The position numbers and the translations under genes were made by a program. This document shows positions 16,938-25,496 of a DNA stretch of 64,000 nucleotides, one piece after another. Each line of letters begins with the position of its first letter. Position 1 is the stretch's first letter. This stretch comes from Actinomycetes bacterium (lineage in GTDB: Bacteria > Actinomycetota > Acidimicrobiia > IMCC26256 > PALSA-610), in the NCBI GenBank assembly GCA_025360585.1, contig JANYBW010000042.1:124001-188000 (forward strand), read 5' to 3'. The notes below the pieces were generated by a model. That model saw nothing but the letters and a program-made list of their open reading frames with translations, did no database searches and was not told where the DNA came from.

Positions 16938-17085
16938 AACCCCACCCCGCCTTTCCCGGAGCAAAACCACCCGGAATCCGCAACTGTACGCCCACCAGAA
17001 TTATCGACGCGGTCCTGGCAGAATTCTCTAGGACATAGAATTGCGGATTCCGCACGAAAAGCTCCGGGAAACGCGGGGTTGGGTT
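16938..17085. terminator. Long two-part inverted repeat between convergent genes (putative bidirectional terminator)
   Basis: Outer arms 16938-16962 and 17061-17085 pair over 25 positions with two mismatches; inner arms CGGAATCCGCAA (16972-16983) and its perfect complement (17041-17052) form a second stem after an asymmetric internal loop. About 57 bases separate the inner arms. The element fills the gap between hisF and the convergent hydrolase gene. There is no long T-tract, so Rho-independent termination is not certain; a miniature mobile element or structured RNA is an alternative. Confidence 0.6.
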
Positions 17086-17102
17086 GGGCTAGTGGGGTTG
17101 GG

Positions 17103-17834
17103 CTAGTGGGTGGGGGCGACGACTTCTTCGATGAATGTGGAGACGGCCGCGATGAGTTGATCGGTGCGGGCTACGAAGAAGTGGTTGGCGCCGGCGATGG
17201 TTTCGATTGTCGTGTTGCTCCAATGCTCTGCCCGTTCCATTGCCCAGCTGGGTTCTCGATATTCGTCGTGGGCCGCAAGAATGAGATGTTTTCGTCGCGG
17301 ATCCGTTGCGAGCACCTCCGGTTCGCCGAACCGCAACGGTGGAGCCAACACACAGTGCGCGGTAATCGCCGAAGCTGTGCACGACAGTGCGAGATCGGCA
17401 CCAAACGAAAAACCGATCAGGATCAACGGCACGTGCGAACCAACGGATTCTGCATGTGCGAGGACGGCTGCCTCAACATCGAGTTGTTCACCGCGGCCTT
17501 CGTCGTATGTACCCAACGAGCGTTCGACCCCACGAAAATTGAACCGGAGGGTGTCGCAGCCTAATTTCGGCAGGGCCGTAAAGAGCGGTGAAATCACCAC
17601 CGCCCGCATGGTGCCGCCGTGCTGCGGATGTGGATGGCATAACACGACCGCGGCACGCGGCGGTTTGCCGGTACCGGGGTTGGCGGTACCGGGGTGGCCG
17701 GTGTCGGGGTGGCCGGTGTCGGGGTTGGCGGTGTCAGGGTTGCCGGTGGTGGGATGGGCGCGTTCTGCCTCAAGGGCGAAACCATCGGCGGTCAGAATGG
17801 TAACGGATTCAGAATTTACGTCAGGCGCGCGCAT
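17103..17834 (-). CDS. Alpha/beta hydrolase (dienelactone hydrolase-like)
   Basis: A 243-residue cytosolic alpha/beta hydrolase. The oxyanion-hole strand is VVLCHPHPQHGGTM, the nucleophile elbow is IGFSFGADL, the acid is likely Asp in LAAHDEYREP and the histidine is in GANHFFVA. HPHPQHGG and FNFRGVERSLG place it in the group of small hydrolases related to YfhR/KanG-like and DLH-family enzymes, commonly esterases or acyl hydrolases with unknown substrate. Near residues 28-57 there is an Asp/Thr/Pro/Gly low-complexity insert from a 15-bp tandem repeat between the first strand and the HPHPQ strand. The gene converges with hisF. Confidence 0.85.
   Translation of the reverse strand: MRAPDVNSESVTILTADGFALEAERAHPTTGNPDTANPDTGHPDTGHPGTANPGTGKPPRAAVVLCHPHPQHGGTMRAVVISPLFTALPKLGCDTLRFNFRGVERSLGTYDEGRGEQLDVEAAVLAHAESVGSHVPLILIGFSFGADLALSCTASAITAHCVLAPPLRFGEPEVLATDPRRKHLILAAHDEYREPSWAMERAEHWSNTTIETIAGANHFFVARTDQLIAAVSTFIEEVVAPTH
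17662..17751 (-). repeat. 15-bp in-frame tandem repeat, 6 units
   Basis: Six 15-base units of the type GGGTGGCCGGTGTCG (plus strand) lie in the N-terminal part of the hydrolase gene. Two central units are identical and the outer ones have drifted at two to four positions. On the coding strand they give five-residue units of the type Pro-Asp-Thr-Gly-His and Pro-Gly-Thr-Ala-Asn. Confidence 0.9.
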
Positions 17835-17887
17835 CGGAAATTGACCATAGTGCTCAAGGTTTGCAACAGTTGCCTGTGGCCAGCGAT

Positions 17888-18760
17888 ATGCGAGATCTAG
17901 TCGTGCCGTCGCGGTTTGCGCGCGATACCGCGATCGAGCCCCTCGGCGACGGTCGATTCCAGGCGAACATCGATCGCGGTTGGTGGATTATTCGCGGCCC
18001 AAACGGTGGCTATGTTGCGGCGATCGTGTTGCGCGCCCTGCAAGCGTCGGTGAACGATGAGACCCGTCATCCGCGGTCGCTCACAGTGCACTACACGGCA
18101 CCACCCAAAGAAGGGCCGATCGAGGTCCACACCACAATCGAACGGCAGGGCCGATCCATCACGACCGCCACCGCGCGGCTTGTGCAAGATGGGCGTGTGT
18201 GTGCGTTTGCGATCGGTGCGTTTAGCGATGTCTGGCCCGGGCCCGAAGTTCAGGATCGATCTCGCCCAGTTGCGCCACCGCCCGAGCAGTGCAAAACCAC
18301 ACTGAGCAAGGGCCCGCAGTTGGGGTCGGGCAATACCCCTGGATCAGACGTACCAATATTCACCCCGCCACCGCTTAACGAACGCTACGAAATGCGTTGG
18401 GCCATCGGCGCGCCGCCGCGCACGGATGGCGATCAAGCAGTAGCGGGCGGTTGGATCCGCTTCGCGGACCCGCACCTTGTGGATGCCTTTGCCGCGGCGG
18501 CAATCGCGGATGCGTGGGTACCGCCTATTTTCAGCAGAGTCGCGAAACCGATGGTCGTACCGACGATCGATCTCACGGTGCATTTCCGGTCAACGTTGCC
18601 GTTGTCGGGTTCGGTAGCCGACGATTGGCTGCTCTGCATGTTTCGTACGACGGTTGTCCAGGAAGGGTTTCTCGAAGAAGACGGCGAGATCTGGAGCCGC
18701 GACGGTCGGCTTATCGCTCACTCGCGTCAGCTCGCAGTCGCAATGCCCTTCGAGATGTGA
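17888..18760 (+). CDS. Acyl-CoA thioesterase family protein (double hotdog)
   Basis: A 290-residue protein with the two-hotdog arrangement of TesB-like acyl-CoA thioesterases. The N-terminal hotdog contains RGWWIIRGPNGGYVAAIV with the NGGY helix start, and HPRSLTVHYTAPPKEG; the C-terminal half contains DAFAAAAIADAWVPP and the PTIDLTVHFRSTLP strand typical of the second hotdog. Such enzymes hydrolyse acyl-CoA to free acid and CoA. I place the start at ATG 17888; GTG 17876 and TTG 17861 are in frame but have no better ribosome-binding site. It is divergent from the hydrolase gene and convergent with the oligopeptidase gene. Confidence 0.85.
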   Translation: MRDLVVPSRFARDTAIEPLGDGRFQANIDRGWWIIRGPNGGYVAAIVLRALQASVNDETRHPRSLTVHYTAPPKEGPIEVHTTIERQGRSITTATARLVQDGRVCAFAIGAFSDVWPGPEVQDRSRPVAPPPEQCKTTLSKGPQLGSGNTPGSDVPIFTPPPLNERYEMRWAIGAPPRTDGDQAVAGGWIRFADPHLVDAFAAAAIADAWVPPIFSRVAKPMVVPTIDLTVHFRSTLPLSGSVADDWLLCMFRTTVVQEGFLEEDGEIWSRDGRLIAHSRQLAVAMPFEM

Positions 18761-18789
18761 GTGTTCGTTATGACGCTGTCGCTACCTCG

Positions 18790-20895
18790 CTAGCGCACTG
18801 AGCGGGTGGCGTCGGCGGTGAGCATCCAAGCCAGCACGAAAGCTTCGTCGCGCCATTGTTCATAGCGTCCCGAGGGGCCGCCGTGTCCTGCTCCCATTTC
18901 GGTCTTCAAGAGCACGGGTGTTGTCGGGCTCAGCGCCCGTAGTTTTGCTGCGAACTTGGCGGGTTCCCAATATTGCACCCGAGGGTCGTTGAGCCCGCCG
19001 GTGATCAACATGCTCGGGTACTCCACGTCGCTGCGAAGGTTGTCGTAGGGGGAGTACGCAAGGATAGTCCTGTAATCATTGATGTTTTCCGGGTTTCCCC
19101 ATTCTTCCCATTCGCCGACGGTAAGCGGAATTGTGGCATCGGACATTGTCGAAACGACATCAACGAACGGAACTTCAGCCACGACCGCGCGCCAAAGTTC
19201 GGGCCGCATTGTAGCGATCGCTCCCATCAGCAACCCGCCGGCGCTGCGGCCGCGCGTGACTATCCGGTCGGCATCGCAAAGCCCGATATCAATGACGTGC
19301 TGCGCACACGCGATGAAGTCCGTGAAGGTATTCATTTTGTGTTGCATGCGCCCGCCTTCCCACCACGCGCGTCCCATCTCGCCGCCACCGCGTGGGTGGC
19401 CGATCGCATATATCCAGCCGCGATCCAGCAACGGCAGCACATCACTGTCGAACATCGGATCGATGGATGCCTCGTAGGAACCGTAGCCATAGAGGTACAA
19501 CGGGGCCGTGCCGTCCAGAGGCGTGTCGTATCGGTGCGCGATCGAGATGGGAACCCGGGTGCCGTCGGCTGCGGTCGCCCACGCTCGTTTAGTGACGTAT
19601 TCGGATTGGGTATATCCGAGCACCGGTTGCTGCTTGACAAGCACGCTCGCCCGAAGCGTCACGTCGAAATCGAATGTCGTTCGTGGTTGGACGAGCGAGG
19701 AATATTGGTAGCGCACGCTCGACGTCGCGAATTCCGGAGTGCTGCCGGGCCATACTGTGTAGACCGGGTCGGGGAGTCCGATGGTATGAAATGAACCGTC
19801 GTTGTTGTAGCGGATGCGCAGCCGCTCGAGTCCGTTGGTGCGTTCATACAAACACAAAAACGTGGCGAATGCACTGACTTGCGCGATGCGCACTGCGGGA
19901 TCGTGTGCGATGAGTAGGTCCCATTGAGGTTCGGAAGCCGAACTGACTGACACCTCGTACAGCTCAAAATTCGTGCAACCGTTTGCGTTGCTCCAGATCA
20001 CGAATTGGTTGTGTTCCCCGTCGCCGCGAAGATGATCAACGTGATACTCAACGCCGTCGCTGCGCTCGGCGATGCACCGCAACGGCATAGTGCAATCGGT
20101 GGCAGAAACGAAGTGCACCTCGCTCGTCGTGCGCGACTGCACGCCGACGAAAATGACTCCGCCGCTACGCGATGCTTCGACCCATACGTCGAAGCGCTCA
20201 TCGAGTTCTTCGAAGATACACACGTCGTCGGTCTGATCGTTCCCGAGCGTGTGACGCCAGATTTGGTACGGACGCATGGTGTTGTCGGGCTTGGTGTAAA
20301 AAAGATTTGCGCTGTCCTGCGACCACGCGACCGAGTAGTACACGCCTTCGAGTACATCGGAGCGGTCCGAGCCAGTTGCGAACTCGCGAATTCGCAGTGT
20401 GTAGAGCTCGGCTCCGGAATGGTCAGTTGTGTATGCGGCGAGTTGATGGGCTGGATCGACGGCGAAGTCGCCGACCGCGAAATATTCGTGATTGCTTGCT
20501 TCGAGATTCTCGTCGAGGAGTACCTCGACGTTGCTGGCATCCAGATCGCTGCGTTCATGAATTGAGTACTGCTTGCCGGTTTCGGTTCGGGACGAATACA
20601 GGTACGGGCCCCAACGCACCGGCGCCGACACGTCGTCGAGCTGGACGTGATTGCGTAGCTCCTCAAACAGAGTCGTCCGCAGCGATTCGGTTGATGCGGT
20701 GACCGCGGCGGTGTAGTCATTTTCGGCATGCAAGTATTCGATGACGGCTGCGGAATTGCGGTCTCGCAGCCAATACCAGTCGTCGTGGCGCTCATGACCA
20801 TGGGCCGTAAGGACATGTGGGTGCCGGGGAGCTTGTGGGGGGTTCAAAGTCACTGCGGGAGTCTCGCGCGTGGTGCGCAAGCGGACGGGCCGCAT
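18790..20895 (-). CDS. ptrB: Oligopeptidase B (S9 prolyl oligopeptidase family)
   Basis: A serine peptidase of about 700 residues with an N-terminal seven-bladed propeller and a C-terminal alpha/beta hydrolase domain; the family cuts short peptides after Lys or Arg in the cytosol. Diagnostic segments are HPRGGGEMGRAWWEGGRM, the nucleophile GRSAGGLLMGA, the acid in ITGGLNDPRVQYWEP and the histidine in GAGHGGPSGR. The N-terminal DDWYWLRDR is the usual start of the propeller. ATG 20895 is chosen; GTG 20853 is an alternative and would leave a wider promoter gap to the divergent hisI. Confidence 0.93.
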   Translation of the reverse strand: MRPVRLRTTRETPAVTLNPPQAPRHPHVLTAHGHERHDDWYWLRDRNSAAVIEYLHAENDYTAAVTASTESLRTTLFEELRNHVQLDDVSAPVRWGPYLYSSRTETGKQYSIHERSDLDASNVEVLLDENLEASNHEYFAVGDFAVDPAHQLAAYTTDHSGAELYTLRIREFATGSDRSDVLEGVYYSVAWSQDSANLFYTKPDNTMRPYQIWRHTLGNDQTDDVCIFEELDERFDVWVEASRSGGVIFVGVQSRTTSEVHFVSATDCTMPLRCIAERSDGVEYHVDHLRGDGEHNQFVIWSNANGCTNFELYEVSVSSASEPQWDLLIAHDPAVRIAQVSAFATFLCLYERTNGLERLRIRYNNDGSFHTIGLPDPVYTVWPGSTPEFATSSVRYQYSSLVQPRTTFDFDVTLRASVLVKQQPVLGYTQSEYVTKRAWATAADGTRVPISIAHRYDTPLDGTAPLYLYGYGSYEASIDPMFDSDVLPLLDRGWIYAIGHPRGGGEMGRAWWEGGRMQHKMNTFTDFIACAQHVIDIGLCDADRIVTRGRSAGGLLMGAIATMRPELWRAVVAEVPFVDVVSTMSDATIPLTVGEWEEWGNPENINDYRTILAYSPYDNLRSDVEYPSMLITGGLNDPRVQYWEPAKFAAKLRALSPTTPVLLKTEMGAGHGGPSGRYEQWRDEAFVLAWMLTADATRSVR

Positions 20896-20929
20896 ATTGC
20901 TCAAAGCCAAGATGGTGCGCGCCAGTACG

Positions 20930-21325
20930 ATGCCCGCCGTGACCGTAACTCCTCACTCAAAGCCGATTGTGTTCACCGAAGCGGAACTTCAGGCGGTGCA
21001 CTACGACCGTGATGGGCTCGTACCTGCGATCGTGCAAGAGGAGTCCACGGGCCAGATTTTGATGATGGCGTGGATGAACAGTGCGGCATTGCGCACCTCG
21101 CTTGAAACCGGCCGCACCTGGTTTTGGAGCCGGAGCCGTCAAGAATTTTGGTGCAAAGGTGAAACTTCGGGTGATCGCCAGTACATCCGGAGCGCGGCCT
21201 ACGACTGCGATATGGATGTGATCTTGTTTGTGGTCGAACAAGAGGGGCGCGGCGCGTGCCATACGGGCGAACGCAGCTGCTTTTTCCGCGCGTTTGGCGG
21301 CGGCACGCAACCGGGTCGCGTGTGA
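20930..21325 (+). CDS. hisI: Phosphoribosyl-AMP cyclohydrolase
   Basis: HisI opens the adenine ring of PR-AMP, the third step of histidine synthesis. This is the short, single-domain form (131 residues) without the HisE pyrophosphohydrolase. Family signatures are MMAWMNSAAL, TWFWSRSRQEFWCKGETSG and the metal-binding DCDMD, with conserved Cys in GACHTGERSCFFR that bind zinc. Start ATG 20930 is likely; GTG 20939 is possible. Its stop overlaps the GTG of trpE (GTGA), so histidine and tryptophan synthesis genes are translationally coupled here. Confidence 0.96.
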   Translation: MPAVTVTPHSKPIVFTEAELQAVHYDRDGLVPAIVQEESTGQILMMAWMNSAALRTSLETGRTWFWSRSRQEFWCKGETSGDRQYIRSAAYDCDMDVILFVVEQEGRGACHTGERSCFFRAFGGGTQPGRV

Positions 21326-22848
21326 AGCCGGTGGCAGTACACCCGAGCCGTTCGGAGTTCGCGGAGCTGGCCCTTGGCTACACCGTTGTGCCGATTTGGC
21401 GTGAGGTGCTAGCCGATTTCGAGACGCCGCTTTCCGCATTCACGAAACTGGTTGGCAGCGACTCTGGGTTCTTGTTGGAATCGGTGGAGCACGCGCAACA
21501 GTGGGGCCGGTTTTCGTTTCTCGGTTGGGATCCAATTGCAACGGTGACCGTGCGCGGCGCTGCGGTCGAGATCACCGGCGCGGACCTCGATGGCGTGCCG
21601 CGTGACGCCGGGGTATTGGGAGTGTTGCGTGCCGTTGCTGAAAAATACCGAGCTCCGAAGCTCGATGCGTTGCCACCGTTTCACGGAGGGCTCGTTGGGT
21701 ATTTAGGTTACGACTTTGTGCGCGAAGTCGAACGCCTTGGCGATGCGCCACCCGACGATCTTGGCTTTGCTGATTCCGTGCTGTTTCTCACCGCAAGTGT
21801 TGCTGCGTTTGACCACTTCGGTCAACGTCTGTTTCTGATCGAAAATGTCTATATTGAGCCGGGCTCTACTGTGGAGGCGATTGGCGCGGCCTACGAAACT
21901 GGCGCAGCAAGCCTCGAAAGCCACGTGCAGCGGCTCGCCCAGCCACTCGCGGCAACGACAATTGTCACCCCACCAGAACGCGACGACGAACTTCCGCGTT
22001 TCACGCGCCGCACGAGCGTGGCTGAGTACGCCGCAAGTGTCGAGGCTGCGAAAGAACACATCTTGGCCGGCGACATTTTCCAGGTCGTGTTGGCACAGCG
22101 TTTCGATCTGGATGAACCGTGCGACCCGTTTGGCCTGTACCGAGTGTTGCGCGTCGTGAACCCCTCGCCGTATATGTACTTTGTGCGCTCCGGTACGACC
22201 TCGATTGTCGGAAGTTCCCCCGAAGCGTTGGTGCAAGTTCGCGAGGGAAGGGTTGTGAGCCGCCCGATCGCGGGTACGCGCAAACGCGGTCGTAACGAGG
22301 ATCACGATAAACGTTTAGCTTCGGAACTCCTCGAACATCCAAAGGAACGCGCCGAACATGTCATGTTGGTCGATCTTGCCCGAAACGATCTTGGTCGCGT
22401 CGTGCAGTTTGGGAGCGAACACGTCGACGAGATGATGACGTTGGAAAAGTATTCGCACGTCATGCACATGACCAGCCAGGTATCGGGAGCGTTGAGACCA
22501 GAACTCAACGCGGTTGATGTGTTGCGCGCAACCTTTCCTGCCGGAACGGTCAGTGGTGCACCGAAGGTTCGCGCCATGCAGATCATCGACGAGCTTGAGC
22601 CCGCGAAGCGTGGTCCGTACGCTGGCATCGTCGGCTATTTCGATTTTGCTGGCAATCTCGATAGCGCAATCGCCATCCGAACCATGTTCTTCGATGGCAC
22701 GCAGGGCAGTGTCGCCGCGGGCGCGGGCATCGTTGCGGATTCCGACCCAGCGGACGAAGATTTGGAATGCAACAACAAAGCGCGGGCATTGCTGAACGCG
22801 GCCCATGCCGCCCAAGAACTCTTCCCAACAAACGGCCCAAGAACGTGA
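21322..22848 (+). CDS. trpE: Anthranilate synthase component I
   Basis: TrpE converts chorismate to anthranilate with ammonia from a separate TrpG. The 508-residue chain has the N-terminal region with FLLESVEHAQQWGRFSFLG, in which LLES is the tryptophan-feedback site, and the C-terminal chorismate-binding core: GDIFQVVLAQRF, SPYMYFVR, RPIAGTRKRG, HVMLVDLARNDLGRV, FPAGTVSGAPKVRAM and AGAGIVADSDP. The start is GTG 21322 overlapping the hisI stop. trpG and trpD are not in the window. The folate-binding ygfZ gene follows after seven bases. Confidence 0.96.
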   Translation: MKPVAVHPSRSEFAELALGYTVVPIWREVLADFETPLSAFTKLVGSDSGFLLESVEHAQQWGRFSFLGWDPIATVTVRGAAVEITGADLDGVPRDAGVLGVLRAVAEKYRAPKLDALPPFHGGLVGYLGYDFVREVERLGDAPPDDLGFADSVLFLTASVAAFDHFGQRLFLIENVYIEPGSTVEAIGAAYETGAASLESHVQRLAQPLAATTIVTPPERDDELPRFTRRTSVAEYAASVEAAKEHILAGDIFQVVLAQRFDLDEPCDPFGLYRVLRVVNPSPYMYFVRSGTTSIVGSSPEALVQVREGRVVSRPIAGTRKRGRNEDHDKRLASELLEHPKERAEHVMLVDLARNDLGRVVQFGSEHVDEMMTLEKYSHVMHMTSQVSGALRPELNAVDVLRATFPAGTVSGAPKVRAMQIIDELEPAKRGPYAGIVGYFDFAGNLDSAIAIRTMFFDGTQGSVAAGAGIVADSDPADEDLECNNKARALLNAAHAAQELFPTNGPRT

Positions 22849-22855
22849 GTGAGCG

Positions 22856-23776
22856 ATGACATCTACGCAAGCACAGCTGGAAACGATGAATGCTGGAGCC
22901 TTCGTGGCGGTGGTGGCTCGCGACGCACTGACGGTCACCGGGCTAGATGCACAATCGTTTTTGCAAAGTTTGATTTCGCAAGACATCGGTTCGATGAAAA
23001 CTGGTGATTCCGCTGAAGCATTGTTGTTGCAGCCGCAAGGCAAGCTGATTGCATGGTTTCGCATCACTGCACTCAACGATCAAGCATGGTTGCTCGACTG
23101 CGACCATGGTGTCGGCACGGCGTTGCGCGATGGTCTTGTTCGTTTCAAAATCCGAGTGAAGTGCGACATTGTTGCGTTGGAATCGATCGTGATGGTTCGG
23201 GTCCGTGGCGCCAACGCGGACACCATCGTTGCTGATTTGATGAGTACAATGCCGATTGCGGTCGAATCCGCGGTCGCAAATGGCATTGGGATTCGCGCGC
23301 AGTGGGGGAACGTTGATGGTGTCGATTGGATTGGCCCGCAGGTTTGTGTAGAACAAGTTGTGGCGCAGGTTGTCCTCTTGGGCGCAACGGAAATCGAACC
23401 CAGTGTTTATGAATCGCTGCGGGTCGCGAACGGCGTGTTGGTGCAAGGTATCGATATCGACGACACGACCATTGCCCAAGAAGCCGCGCTTGAAACCACC
23501 GCCGTGAGTTTCACCAAAGGTTGCTTCGTTGGCCAAGAACTTGTTTGTCGCATCGATAGCCGTGGGCATGTGAATCGGTTCGTGCGGAAACTGCAGTTGC
23601 CGAGCCCGGCCGCGCTGGAAGTTGGCGCTGCGGTGGAACACAACGGTAAAGCGGTAGGTGCAATTACGAGCGTCGCCCCGCATCTTGGCTTCGCGCTCGC
23701 CACGATCCGTCGTGAGGTCGCGCCGGGAGCAACGGTGCAATCCGCAGAAATCTCTGCAATCGTGCTGGAACGCTAG
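22856..23776 (+). CDS. ygfZ: YgfZ/GcvT-like folate-binding protein
   Basis: A 306-residue protein of the YgfZ/IBA57 family, folate-binding paralogues of aminomethyltransferase that help maintain certain Fe-S enzymes and affect tRNA modification such as MiaB activity. The signature is KGCFVGQELVCRID, corresponding to the family K-G-C-Y-x-G-Q-E with the conserved cysteine. The N-terminal LDAQSFLQSLISQDI and the WLLDCDHG strand also fit. Start ATG 22856 lies seven bases after the trpE stop with GTGAGTGAGCG ahead. The gene ends in a typical actinobacterial GcvT-like beta-barrel. Confidence 0.92.
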   Translation: MTSTQAQLETMNAGAFVAVVARDALTVTGLDAQSFLQSLISQDIGSMKTGDSAEALLLQPQGKLIAWFRITALNDQAWLLDCDHGVGTALRDGLVRFKIRVKCDIVALESIVMVRVRGANADTIVADLMSTMPIAVESAVANGIGIRAQWGNVDGVDWIGPQVCVEQVVAQVVLLGATEIEPSVYESLRVANGVLVQGIDIDDTTIAQEAALETTAVSFTKGCFVGQELVCRIDSRGHVNRFVRKLQLPSPAALEVGAAVEHNGKAVGAITSVAPHLGFALATIRREVAPGATVQSAEISAIVLER

Positions 23777-23887
23777 CGGCGCCTCGCCCATTGGCTCGAC
23801 AGAATTGCTCAAGTCGCGAACGGGTTTCGTCCGAAAACTAAAGAACCGGCGCACACATTGTGGGCCAGGATCTTCGGGGGTCTCATA

Positions 23888-25495
23888 ATGCGACGTGCCG
23901 CAACGGAAGTCATTGTTGCTGGGCTCTGTGTTGCCAGCTTTGGAATGGCTGGAGTGCTCGGCATCGTGAACGCTGCCCCATCGGCCGCGGCCCTCAACGC
24001 AACCAGCGATTTCAACTGCGATGGATACTCCGATCTCGCGGTGGGCGTGCCTGGCGAAACGGTCGGCGCCACCCAGACTGGAATTGTGCAGGTATTTTTT
24101 GGATCATCCGCGGGATTGGATCCCAATGCAATCGTGTTACGCATTGGATCGATCGGAGCTTCTGGGAACCCACAAAACGGTGACCGTTTCGGTGCCGCGG
24201 TCAAAAGTGGTCAGCTGAACAACGATACGTGCGATGATTTGGTTGTTGGCGCTCCGGGCTATGACTCCGGCGGCGCGGCCGACTCGGGCGCGGTGTACGT
24301 GTTCTTTGGTGCTGCCTCCGGATTCGATCCGGCGCAGACCCTCAAGCTCCAGCGCGGCGCGAATGGAATCCCCGACACAAACCAGCCTGGGGCCCAATGG
24401 GGATCTGTATTGGCAACCGGCGATACCAATGGCAACTTTGTTGATGAGCTCGCGATTGCCGCGCCGCATGACGGTGGCCCGACGACAGTCGATTCGGGTT
24501 CGGTGACAGTGATCAACGATATTGGCGAAAGTGGCGGTTCGTACAACGCGAGTTCCTTTCGCCCAGGTGTCTCGGGATTTCCCGGCCCGGCAGAGTCGAA
24601 AGCGCACTTCGGCAGTGCGCTGGCATTCGGAAACTTTACGAAATCGGGCTTGGCCGATTTTTCCCAAGAGCTCGCGATCGGCGCCCCCGATCAGAACGCC
24701 GATCGTTTCCGGGATTCCGGGGCGATCTATATCGTCGCCGCGTATCCGAGCGGCCTAACGGTTGCCGGTACAACCATGATCTCGCAAAATTCGCCTGGGA
24801 TTCCGGGAACGAGTGAAAAGGGTGATGGTTTCGGCTTCGCTCTCGCTGCGGGGCGTCTGCTTGGCAACGACGCGGCCGACGACCTTGCGGTCGGCGTTCC
24901 GAATGAAGATGTACGCAAGATTCGCGATGCAGGAACCGTTGTAGTTTTGGCTGGATCTGCAAGCGGGATTGGCGGTTCCGCAGCGCCAGGATCAACGCTG
25001 TTTTACCAAGGCCGCAAAGGGGTTCCGGATAAGGCAGAACGCGGCGACAAGTTTGGCCGTTCCCTGCTCGCTGTGAACCTTGGTTCCGACGCAAACAATG
25101 TGGATCTGGTGATTGGCGTGGCGAACGAGGATCTCACTCGTCGGCGCGATGTCGGCGGAGTGACCATCATGCGCAGCGTCGGCGGAACGCTGTCTCGGCA
25201 TAATGCTCAATACCTGCTGCAGGGCTCTCATGGCACACCGGGTCGATCAGAGCGCGGCGACTTCTTCGGGTTGCGGCTTGCCGCCGGCGATTATCGCGGA
25301 GTGGGAACCAACGATCTTGTGATCGGTGCGCCGATGGAAGACATCGGCCACCGTCGCAACGCCGGGGCGATCACGATTATGCAAAGCGACGGATATGGAG
25401 TCGGCGGCGGTGGCAGTAGAACCGACGTGTGGTACCAAGGAGCCGGTGGAGTCGCTGATTCCGCAGAACGCAGCGATCAATTTGGGATGGTGTAG
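23888..25495 (+). CDS. Secreted FG-GAP (integrin alpha-type) repeat protein
   Basis: A 535-residue exported protein. The first 35 residues form a Sec signal peptide (MRRAATEVIVAGLCVASFGM, cleaved near APSAAA). The rest consists of about seven FG-GAP repeats that should fold as a beta-propeller: each has a Ca-binding-like DxNxDGxxDL or GD-x-NG segment (DFNCDGYSDLAVGVPGE first) and a FG-x-AL / DDLAVGVPNED pattern. Such proteins bind ligands or other surface proteins; no enzymatic centre is visible. ATG 23888 is chosen over GTG 23858. It ends one base before the stop of the convergent histidine kinase gene. Confidence 0.9.
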   Translation: MRRAATEVIVAGLCVASFGMAGVLGIVNAAPSAAALNATSDFNCDGYSDLAVGVPGETVGATQTGIVQVFFGSSAGLDPNAIVLRIGSIGASGNPQNGDRFGAAVKSGQLNNDTCDDLVVGAPGYDSGGAADSGAVYVFFGAASGFDPAQTLKLQRGANGIPDTNQPGAQWGSVLATGDTNGNFVDELAIAAPHDGGPTTVDSGSVTVINDIGESGGSYNASSFRPGVSGFPGPAESKAHFGSALAFGNFTKSGLADFSQELAIGAPDQNADRFRDSGAIYIVAAYPSGLTVAGTTMISQNSPGIPGTSEKGDGFGFALAAGRLLGNDAADDLAVGVPNEDVRKIRDAGTVVVLAGSASGIGGSAAPGSTLFYQGRKGVPDKAERGDKFGRSLLAVNLGSDANNVDLVIGVANEDLTRRRDVGGVTIMRSVGGTLSRHNAQYLLQGSHGTPGRSERGDFFGLRLAAGDYRGVGTNDLVIGAPMEDIGHRRNAGAITIMQSDGYGVGGGGSRTDVWYQGAGGVADSAERSDQFGMV

Positions 25496-25496
25496 C

